Source of the DNA: Collybiopsis luxurians FD-317 M1
Taxonomy: Eukaryota > Basidiomycota > Agaricomycetes > Agaricales > Omphalotaceae
NCBI GenBank assembly: GCA_000827265.1
Contig: KN834896.1
Coordinates: forward strand, 3,750 to 56,593
Reading direction: 5' to 3'
DNA length: 52,844 nt
Positions 1 to 8,962 of the stretch are shown one piece after another. The position numbers were made by a program, and so were the translations under genes. The first letter of the stretch is position 1; each line of letters begins with the position of its first letter. The notes beneath the pieces are model-generated. The model had not been told where the DNA came from. It saw nothing but the letters and a program-made list of their open reading frames with translations, and did not search any database.

Positions 1-179
1 CTTGAGGGTATGGCACCTCTCGCAGGTGCTGACGAAACTGAGCGGTCATCCAGTGTAGAAGCTCCACGTCGCTCCTCTCTTCTCTGGAACCTTGTAGCTC
101 TCGCTGCTCTTTGGCGTTCTTGTTCTTGACGCCGTCTTTCTTGTTCACTTACAAAACGTTTCGCAGATTCCCCAGACAT
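1..179 (-). CDS. N-terminal fragment of an unidentified Arg/Glu/Gln-rich protein, possibly retroelement gag
   Basis: An open frame begins at an ATG (complement of 177-179) and runs without a stop off the left edge, giving 59 codons. The protein is very rich in Arg, Glu and Gln (for example SEQERRRQEQERQR) and then Ser/Ala-rich, so it is probably an extended basic coiled coil. I do not recognise a family. Its position about 50 bp downstream, on the same strand, of a possible LTR (232-662) suggests a retrotransposon gag start, but no zinc knuckle, protease or polymerase is visible because the element would continue outside the window. A host gene is equally possible. Confidence 0.3.
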   Translation of the reverse strand, partial: MSGESAKRFVSEQERRRQEQERQRAARATRFQRREERRGASTLDDRSVSSAPARGAIPS

Positions 180-231
180 CTCGGTGATGGAGAGAATGCT
201 GTTATTTTGTTAGGACCTTTACTACCTTTGT

Positions 232-662
232 TGTTAGAAGCTTGTAGCAGGTTCAATGAATAGAAAGTATTTTATTATACCACAGCCGAGACAGAATACG
301 CGATGGGGAGTCGCTACGTACGACAGGTGAACAAGTCTTGTATGGTTTTGGTGTTGGATGTGGAGGAAGGATCCTCGAGTGTCGAATAATAAATCTAGTA
401 GCTCGGTGCAACTAGAAATAGTATATCAAAAGAACTCGTTAAGACGGTATTAACGAGGGTTGACTTGGGAGGTTCATGACTCGGTGTCCATTTACCCTAC
501 GAGACAGAATATTCGAAAGGCTACGGCAGTTGAATAGTCTTGTCGATTGGTTCGACAAGTGAGAAGTGGATATGCCAGTGACTCGGTGTCAATGGGGTTT
601 GCTCGACTCGGTGTTAAGCAGAATAATATTATAGACTAGTGAACAAGAGAGCAGAAACAACA
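232..662 (-). mobile_element. putative 5' LTR of a retroelement reading leftwards
   Basis: The 431-bp block starts TGTTAGAAGC and ends CAACA on the plus strand, so read on the minus strand it has the TG...CA ends expected of an LTR. A TATA-like box (GGTATAATAAAATAC, minus strand, complement of about 266-280) lies near its end, and an open frame starts about 50 bp further on. It contains four copies of a CTCGGTG core. No good tRNA-complementary primer binding site is visible beside it. The partner LTR and the far target duplication would be outside the window, so the call rests on end dinucleotides and layout only. Confidence 0.3.
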
Positions 663-2087
663 CAGATCAAGATAGTTCAGGTAATAACAGCATCATCATG
701 AGAGATGTAGGTACAAGGCTTTTATACTCTGCGGGAAGACATGTGGCCTTGTGAATAGAAGTTTGGAATGAGCAACTGGTTAGTTCACCTCGCGAAATGC
801 GTGTCGGATTTGGAGAGCCGAATGAATTGGTAGGACTATTATCGAGTCATGTGGTGAGTGTACTGTTTGGAAAGAGCGGAAAAAATAGTGTAGGGCATAA
901 CAGTAAAGTCAAAGCAATTGAGAGTGCCAGTAAGTCTTGGGTACAAATGACATAAAGTAATCAGCAGGCCCTTGAGGCACTTGCTTCTCTGAATAATCTA
1001 TACCCTTACCCAACCTGCTCAATGGTCCTTCAAAGCCTGCACTGACTGTAAATAGTCAATGCCCTTAGCCAGCCCTGGACAGACTGCTAAGATAGAGGAC
1101 TACCACATGTCATCAGCAGAGAAGGGGAATCACTGAACAACTTGCTAAGACCAGAGAACTACTAAGTGCTATTTGCCCAAGGAGGTGGGGCATGGAAAAC
1201 TTTATGTTTTGCAAGCTAATTCTAAAGTATTTATACAACAAAGCCAGCCTTGGCCAGCAGAATAAAACAGGATGGTAAAACTATGAGACATTTGGCTGCC
1301 TTCAGCCATGGTACAAATGATATAACTGCTGTTAACACTGTGATAATAGATAATACACTGGTACTGCTAGTCATGGGAAAAATGGTATTTCACTGGCTAC
1401 AGTCAGTAGAAATATAATTATACTCTGCTGGTGGCACCAGTGCACCTAGAAAGGGCAGTCAGGACTGGAATACTGCCACAAGTCATAGGCACTGGCTGGT
1501 CAGCAACCAATGACCTGCCTTCCTAGCTAATGTCCTGTCAAAAACAAATTTTTAGTAAGGAATGGTGGATTTTTGGTAGATTTTGTTCATTTTAATTTTT
1601 TTAACTGATAATTTACAGGAAATATTTCAGAATGATTAATAAAACTACTGCGACAGCTGTCAAGTATATGAATCAAGGCAAATAGGCTCTTTTGAGTAGA
1701 AGACTTGCATTTGCTGTGCCAACCCCAATCAAGACCCAGATAGTGAACTGACCATTAATGCAAATGTATAAAAAGCTGCATTATATTTAGACCTATTGCA
1801 CAGATGAAAAATCCATACTGCTGAGACATTCTCCCAGGACCTGAGGCTAATGCAAAGTTTAGGTCTCTCCATTTCAGCTTACATACATGGGCCAAGTCGC
1901 GCCGAACTTGTGCCTGTCAAAACTCAAAAGCCATATACTTTTTGTCCTCCCACAAATTTATTGTCAGGGTTAGATGGAAAACCTTTGAATGGCCAGCTTT
2001 CCCATTGTTGAACCACTCCAAAGTGACCAAAGCATGTTACATTTCTTCTTGAACTAGTAAGCATTCTTCTTACCATCTCAGAACCCT
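663..2087. other. gene-free, strongly CpG-depleted DNA
   Basis: I see no supported gene. From about 960 to 2087 only about four CG dinucleotides occur in roughly 1.1 kb while TG and CA are abundant. This is the pattern left by deamination of methylated CpG in an old transposon. A phrase GGTACAAATGA recurs near 940 and 1310, but no boundaries can be defined. Confidence 0.5.
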
Positions 2088-2746
2088 AGCATGAGTAGTG
2101 TTGCCGCGGCTCGGCTAGCCGCAAGTCGACTCATGTAGCTGCGGCTCTCACGCTTAGCCGGCTCAACAGCCGGAATGAGCCGACTTGAAAAAGCTTAAGC
2201 CGACTTGAGCCGGGGTCAAGCCGACTTGAAGCTGGCTAGCCAGATGGAAAAGAAGTAAAATACTTCTACAATGGCTACTGGCTGCAATAATATTAAGGGC
2301 ATAGGCAAACGAAAATTACAGGGTGCCAAGCCTCGAATGAGCGCTTAGCGGATGCTGTAGTTACGTTGCCTGATGTGATGTGAGTGACGTGGCACCGTGT
2401 AGTGACGTGCGATAGCATATACATACTTGATACGTAAACATAATAAATAATAAATATCTACATAATTTAGAGTCGAAGTGAGGGCTAATGGAAAGAAAGA
2501 GGCTTTAGTGAACCAAAATACAATATATGAGATTTAAAATGAATTGCTGGATGATTGCAAGGCAATTGGCAATTGAGCTGGTAGGTGTCGACTGTCAGCC
2601 AGCTCCAGGCCGCGGCGTTCAGCTTGGAGCCGTGCGAAGCTGGCTCACATGCGGGCGCCCGCCGGCTGACCGGCTCGGCTCCAGCCCCTGATCAGCTCCG
2701 GCTATTAGCCGGCTTATTTGCGAGCCGCGGCAACACTAAGCATGAG
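2088..2746. mobile_element. hAT-like miniature inverted-repeat element with 8-bp target duplication
   Basis: The element occupies 2096-2738 (643 bp). Its first 18 bases, TAGTGTTGCCGCGGCTCG, are the exact reverse complement of its last 18. The 8-mer AGCATGAG stands immediately outside both ends (2088-2095 and 2739-2746), a perfect target-site duplication. The 8-bp duplication and the YAGNGTTGCC-type end are hallmarks of the hAT superfamily. Both subterminal zones are packed with GGCT/AGCC words, while the middle is AT-rich and has no transposase reading frame. It is therefore non-autonomous and would need a hAT transposase in trans, which is not present in this window. Confidence 0.88.
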
Positions 2747-5131
2747 CCTTGCAAAACAATACTCGCAAGCCTAAAAATATTATGAGACTCCTAATGCTGG
2801 AACTTTTCAAAAGGCTAATCAGGCTCAAGGTCAGCAATGAAAAGACAGAGCCAGAAAGGGAAAGCCTTCTGAATAAACTTGTCCTGATTACCCTGTGCAA
2901 GTGTGTCGCTCAAGGCAGAGAGCATATGATGGAAGAAGGATTCATATGCAGGGTGCCCTTTTCACCGATAAATGAACTTCGGAGATATTTTTGAGCTGCG
3001 AATAAAGATGGATGGATGAAGACGAGTTACTCGGTAATTGTACTGTCAGTTACTAGGATGATGCTTGAATGAACAAATAATTTGAGAAAAGATGCAATAG
3101 AGTCGATTAAGCTAGTACACACTGGAGGTCCATCTGGATCCTAAATATACCCTCTATCCAAGTCCAGCCGGCATCAATGAATTTGTGTTGATTATCACTG
3201 ATTTGAGCTTTTTCCATTGTACCTTTAAGAGATCCCAAGTCAAAGCGCTCGTGAAGCACTGTCGAAGTACTACTAAGCTGAGCTTGGGATCATAGGAAAT
3301 ACCATGGCCATGTCCTCCTCGCCGACTTACCTGGTGTGCGCAACCCACTCAGCAAGCTCTGTCTTTTTCAAAAATGTAGATATGAACCCATTCGAATATT
3401 GATTCGATATATAGAATTTTTTCCAAATTTTAATTCTTCTCCAATACTGTTGTCAAAGATTGTTGATGAAAGGGCCAGATTTTTTGTCAGACATTTGGAT
3501 TCTCCATCTCTCAACAGTCCCAACCTCTGAATATTCTCATAGTTCACTCCATTATCTAGAGCTAAATTATATCCCCGGATCTTAAGATCCCTGGATGCGA
3601 ATGAAGAAAGATATTCAATACATATCATATGGTCAGGCTGGTGGTCGATAGCAACGACGAAGAGCCACAAAAAATGTGAAAGTTTATATAAAAATTTTGA
3701 ATGAATGTTTGAGCCTGCCATATCCATCTGGCAGCTCATTTGTATTTTCTTCCTTTTTTTAGTTTTAGTTAGACTATCTGACAAATTTGACTGATCCAGT
3801 ATGCGGTCTAACTTCATATCGGGTTTTGGACCACTCTTTGACCATTTGCGAGAACTTCTGTCTAAAATTTGTAACTGTTACCCACGATTACATACGAGAC
3901 TATTGCATACTGTCCCCCACAGACCTTTTCTTCAATAATATTTAGGGATATATGCATGTTCGAGTTGTGGATTCAGGGTCTGCCCACGGGTGCTAAAATG
4001 TCTGATCTCTCTTACCGACCACAATCATGGGAAGACAAAGTATAAAAATGCAATGGAGAGATGGCTTGCACAAAAAGCCACCAATGCAAAGAACTACCTA
4101 AAGTATGCAAGCTCCTGCACCAGTTGATACAGCCTTAATCACATCCCAAAGACATTAAGAGGCCATCACCGAAAAGCAACGGTCCATTTATTTCTTAACA
4201 AGACTGTTGAAACACTGAACAGTGTGGAGGAGCTCAATCAGCGCAGCTGTCGGGAGGGATCAAAGGGCGGCAAACAAGTACTTGAGAGTCCCGGTGACTC
4301 TCAGACAAGGAAGAAGGCCAAAACTGGATATCAAATGAGCTTTACAGTTTTGGGTCATTGATGCGTAGCTATTATCCGTAGCTGTGAGATTTTTCTTTTC
4401 CTCCTTTCTGTTACTTATATTGCTTGTGCTTGTCGCCGCTCTCGTTGTCTATTTTTATTTACCATTTGTTATTGTAGTTAAAGTTGCCGCTCTCGTTGCC
4501 TGTTTGTAGTTTCTACTTGTTATCATAGTTAAAGTCAACTTTACAATTTCTTGTTGTGTTCTTTAATGTGCATGATTTCAGATAATTGATATTAATGCTG
4601 TAGTTGAACCAAGAATGGATTGAACTCGGATAGATTGCAAAATGAAATATAACCGATTTGGATGCTTCGGTCGGTTAAAATAACATTTAATTAAGCATTC
4701 AATACATTTTTGTCGCTAACACCAAAAGCGACCAAAAATGGACCTTTTGGAGGCCTAAATTTGCCGAAACCCAGGCATTAACACTCCCTGGTAGTACTAG
4801 TGTATTATAACCATATGTCCACTGGTTATTGCCAGTGCTATGCCAAAAGTGAGTCCATGATTGGCAGGGTCAGTGTCTTTTTATAAAATCTATGTCTTAG
4901 GCTCAGTAAGCGGAGGGAGTGATAGGCTATAGCCATTGGAATAAGGGCAGAAATTATGATGGGAATGCAGGTAGGACTGGAAATGAAAAGAATAACAATG
5001 AAAATGTAGTTGAAAGTAGAGATGGAAATGGAAAGGAGAAAGGAAGAGCAGGAGCAGAAGATGAGGAGCAGGAGATGCAAGTGCAGGAGGGTAGCAGAGG
5101 GTAGCACAAGAGGTACAAGAGATGGAGAAGA
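2747..5131. other. no supported gene; short duplications only
   Basis: There are ATG-initiated frames, the longest 149 codons (3368-3817, minus), but none has recognisable motifs, good splice context or homologous neighbours, so I do not call them genes. A ~52-bp unit containing CCGCTCTCGTTG is duplicated at about 4436-4540. The remainder looks like unstructured intergenic or decayed transposon DNA. Confidence 0.4.
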
Positions 5132-5235
5132 CAGAGGAGATGGAGAAGATGGAGGAGATGGAGGAGATGGAGGAGATGGAGGAGATGGAGGAGATGGAGG
5201 AGATGGAGGAGATGGAGGAGATGGAGGAGATGGAA
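5132..5235 (+). repeat. 9-bp purine minisatellite (GGAGATGGA)n
   Basis: About eleven head-to-tail copies of GGAGATGGA, nearly perfect in the centre, with degenerate purine-rich flanks reaching back to about 5000. The plus strand reads as Gly-Asp-Gly repeats and the minus strand as Ser-Pro repeats. These open frames follow from the 9-bp period and are not evidence of a gene. Confidence 0.9.
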
Positions 5236-6073
5236 GAAGGGATGTAGGAAAAGGGAGCAAAGATACTAAGTAAGTTGCAACTATGAAATAATATTGATTA
5301 TGCTTATTCTTATCTCAACCATTGCTTATGGCCCATCTATCACCACTGCAGTAAGATGGAAAGTCCATCCAACTGATAAATAAGTCATGTGGGTCTTTAC
5401 TACAGGTATGAAATTCACAGTAATTGTTTCATTATCTCAACTCTTTATGGAAGAATAAAATTAACCTTACTTTAGTTTCACAAAGAAGCAACAAATCTCA
5501 ACAACATATGGATGATTATGAAGCATCCTGTGAAATTTAGATGGCTGAAGATAGAGCACATTGGAAGCTGCGAAGAGGATTAGTACAAGCTTGGGTTAGT
5601 GAAAATGCAGACAAGTTTGAAGTGTAAATGATATACTGATGTTACACAAGAGATACAATCAGATGTTTTACACAACAAGCTCTCATGCTCTGACCACTCC
5701 CATAAAGGATCAGACTGGGCATAACATTGGTGGATCAGTAATATTGGTGGATCAGCAACATTGGGTCCACAACCCAATGCCACAGTCAATGTGAGAAGAA
5801 TTCAAAACAGAACTACTGAAATACCTCAGCCTTTTTATAACAAATCAGTGCCTTCCAACAATGAATAAACAGAATTGGGTTCGGCTTTTAAGGTGAATTG
5901 AAGGTCTAATGAGATTGAATAAAGACCTTGTCCCGGAAATGGTGGTGAGATCTGCAAAGATAGATTGTTTCTTTGATTTTGGAGGAGTTAGTCAAAAGAA
6001 ATGCATCATTATAGGATCAAACTGTCAGTTAAACATTGAAACTTATTGAAGATTGCATCTGCATCAGCAAAAG
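5236..6073. other. no feature seen
   Basis: AT-rich, CpG-poor sequence with only short frames. I see no splice-supported gene, repeat boundary or structured RNA. Confidence 0.4.
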
Positions 6074-6262
6074 TACTTTTCAGCCCAGGCTACCCAGAGA
6101 CACCCCCAGATTCTGGCCTCCTTGGGAACTCTGAAAGCTCTTCTTTTGCTTTCAGAGCTTTCCAGCTGCTCTCAGAGATGTTCAAAGATGCCCAGAGCTC
6201 TCAGGGCATCTCAAAGCTGCCCAGGATTTGGGGGTGTCTCTGGACAGCCTGGGCTAAAGGTA
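6074..6262. mobile_element. 185-bp TA-flanked foldback MITE
   Basis: Positions 6076-6260 form one long imperfect hairpin. The left arm begins CTTTTCAGCCCAGGCT and the inverted right arm begins CCTTTAGCCCAGGCT. The arms stay similar for about 40 bp, including the shared block CAGAGACACCCCCA. TA dinucleotides lie directly outside both ends (6074-6075 and 6261-6262), which fits a TA target duplication of the Tc1/mariner type. There is no coding capacity. The superfamily is inferred from the TA only. Confidence 0.65.
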
Positions 6263-6539
6263 AATTTGCTGATCAGTGGAAAGTACAATCTATTTGTGTA
6301 GTACAAAGCCTATACATATATAGTATATATACAATAGGCTATAATAATATTGTGCATGTTTTTACTGTGGGAAATTTTTTTTGATTGTAGACAGTTCACG
6401 GTGAGCTCATCATGTGATTTATAATAAAAGTGGAAACCTCTGCATAATTCCCACAAAATAAATGTTCTGGTTGCGTATTTACACAAGAATAATATTTAAC
6501 TATATATTTGCAACATAATTTTCTTTAATTTGTAGCATT

Positions 6540-6720
6540 TAAAATATATCTGCTCCTGGAATCCTGAGGGAGCCCCAGGGAGCCTAGGAATTGGCCTAAA
6601 ACCTGGGAAGCTTAAGCAAGCTAAGCAGCTTAGAGTGCCTGAGAGTACCTGAGGGTTCCTAGGATTTGGCCAATTTCCTGGGAGTTCTCAAACTTCCTGT
6701 ACTTGCCTGGGCAAAAGGTG
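6540..6720. repeat. degenerate relative of the TA-flanked foldback element
   Basis: This block shares the terminal words of the element at 6076-6260 (CCTGGGCAAAAGGT here, CCTGGGCTAAAGGT there) and carries an internal direct duplication of a CCTAGGA(A/T)TTGGCC block about 80 bp apart. No clean second end or target duplication can be seen, so it is probably an old rearranged copy. Confidence 0.3.
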
Positions 6721-6766
6721 CTTTTCCAAATGCGTAGCTCCAGTTATAAGGCTGTCAAACTTCAGC

Positions 6767-7287
6767 CTCAAGAACAGCATTGCCACGGTTCAGTTTGGGC
6801 TGCAAACCTAGTCTTTTTGCTGAACCTTGAACCTCCAGCCAAACAGCAAATTTTTCTTTACATTTTTCCAAAAAAATCACTTCTTTGTGCAATTTCTTTG
6901 ATGTATTAGTCAATAATTACTCTAATATATGATCCAAACTGAGTGCAAAGGGCTCATCACACTATATTGGGGAGGATGACATAATTATCACATGACATAA
7001 GGCTCACATCTTGGGTACAATTTGGTCAATTGGAAGCAGCAACTGGTGTAGTTGGGTAAAATATTACCTTGAGATTGCTTCTCCCAACAGAGGGAGCTAA
7101 AACTCTATAAATTTCTACAAAATATTGACATTCCAGTGCCACACAGGAGCTGGAGGTTCAGAGGTTCAGGTCCAGGTCCACGGGTTCAGAGACCTGCTGA
7201 ACCTCGAACCGCACCTGGAGGTCCGGTTCAGGTTCGGACCGGGTCCAACAGGTTCACGGACCGGACCGCGGCAACACTGCTCAAGAA
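6767..7287. mobile_element. second hAT-like miniature element with perfect 8-bp target duplication
   Basis: The element is 6775-7279 (505 bp). Its ends are CAGCATTGCCACGGTTC on the left and, inverted, CAGTGTTGCCGCGGTCC on the right, differing almost only by transitions. CTCAAGAA is duplicated exactly at 6767-6774 and 7280-7287. The right subterminal zone is a dense run of GGTTC/GGTCC/GAACC words and the left has matching GGTTCAG and GAACCT words, as in many hAT elements. It has no transposase. Its GTTGCCGCGG core is shared with the element at 2096-2738, but the subterminal words differ, so it belongs to a separate subfamily. Confidence 0.87.
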
Positions 7288-7288
7288 T

Positions 7289-8550
7289 CCACTCAAGTCA
7301 CTTGAAGCCCTTTTCATTTGCTATTCAGGTATGTATCACAGTCACAATTAAAGTTTTTTTTTCTCTTACTACTTTGATGTTTTCCTGTTTTATATGTTTT
7401 AAGTTTGTACAACTGACTTGAAACTCCCTTCTAAAGCTGGCTGTACCCAATATATTCAACTTTTCCTCTCACACCCCTGACAACAAACTCAAAGACACTG
7501 GTAAAGTATTAAAGCCTCAGGAAGTTGAGCTAGTCTATGGAGTGTCTGTTCGAGATGGTCAGATTACAGGGCATTGGGTTCACGCAGGCACCATAACTCT
7601 ACCGCATCTCAGTAACCTATTTGGTCTCATCTCAGATAACAAGAAAATACTCTCTCTGGATATGATCCTGTTTCACAATGAAAATGGAACAACAAAGTGG
7701 CGGGAATGTCAATTTAAATGGGAAAATATTCCCATCTCCTGAACCCATGGCCACAGGCTCCATTTTGAAACTGAAACATTGCGGAGTTGCAGTGTTTATA
7801 ATGGTATGCCAGAACGGAGAAGGTACTCCCAGTTATGGTTTGATCTGATTATATTTGAATTTGTTTTCAGTTGCCGGCAAAGTGACTTCGTTCAATATAC
7901 CATGAAAGTCATATCTGGCATTCTTACAGGACAAAATCGTTAGCATGAATATCGAATCATATTGGAGGGTAGTTCCGGTGAGAACGAAGTCAAACAATAA
8001 CAATCAAGATCTATACAAATCACTTGAAGCCCTTTTTATTTGTCATGAGGTAAGTTACATGCCTCAATTTTGCACCTGCTGATTTGAAATGAGCTGGCTG
8101 TATCCAATATGTTCAACTTCTTCTCTCCCATAGATCACAGTGAATCGGACAAACACTGCATTTTGCTGTAGGCAGTGTATGCAACAATTAAAATACACAA
8201 GCTTGTTTATTGGCCCAGAATGTCCTGAATTTGAAAGTGCACAGCACCTCATTTTGCATCCTAAAAGTGCAAATCCAACCATGAGCAAAATGAGATGTTC
8301 TATTGTATTAGCATTCATGGTGAAATAGAAAAAAAAGTAAGTACTGTGTCCTTTGGAGGAATGTATGGAAAATTTGACTTGTATATCTCCTGACTCTTCA
8401 GTTCTGTCATTCATTTCTACAGTTGTCTCAGATATCATTGACCTTTGTATGCACCATCGGAGTGGAGTCACCGTCACCACAGGCAAAGCAAACATTTACA
8501 ATTGTTTCCTGCTTTCCGCTTTCCCAGACAACTGTATTATTGTCTAATTC
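7289..8550 (+). pseudogene. unidentified coding remnant with an internal direct duplication
   Basis: Two diverged direct copies of an exon-intron junction are visible. One is at about 7296-7460 (CACTTGAAGCCCTTTT, a GTATGT donor, then GGCTGTACCCAATATATT). The other is at about 8018-8120 (CACTTGAAGCCCTTTT, a GTAAGT donor, then GGCTGTATCCAATATGTT). Between them a frame of about 85 codons (about 7488-7742) contains KWRECQFKW. After the second copy a CAG-type acceptor region opens a frame with a Cys-rich stretch (CCRQCM). I do not recognise the family and cannot join the parts into one open frame. It looks like a duplicated, decayed gene or transposon remnant. Confidence 0.3.
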
Positions 8551-8962
8551 CAGCTGTTACAGTGTATATGCTCATATCCCCTAATCCACAGTTCAGTCAA
8601 ACAAAACACTGAAAGGCTAATTGATAGCAAAAGAAACTCGCATTAGAGAAAAAACGAAAGAGGAAGAAGTCACAGAAAACATCCCGCTTCTAAAAAAAAA
8701 ATAAGCTAAGAGAGAAAGTACGCGTACACCTTCGTAGAACGATGGTAGCAAACCAGTACTTGTAGGTAGATATAGTAGGATATAGTGGCATTGGAATTTG
8801 TTAGTATTATGTGTATGCAAGACAGAGAAATAAGAAGCGAAGAGTACGTGAAAGAACTCTTTCAAAACCAATTATCGTACGTAGATCGTGAACATGAAAA
8901 TCATTGTTGTCAGAGGATGAAGAGGGGAGGGTCAAAAAATAATCAATCGAGACCCAACTCAC
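8551..8962. other. no gene; DNA replacing the missing 3' part of the importin pseudogene
   Basis: Past the last importin exon (ending at 8963) a GTGAGT donor is present, but neither strand shows the expected C-terminal third of an importin. The sequence is AT-rich with short frames only. Confidence 0.4.

Noticed and set aside
3368..3817. 149-codon minus-strand frame
   Set aside because: It has an ATG but no recognisable motif, no splice partners, and lies in transposon-rich DNA; chance cannot be excluded.
4838..5273. Overlapping Ser/Pro-rich and Gly/Asp-rich frames on both strands
   Set aside because: They are translations of the 9-bp purine minisatellite, not genes.
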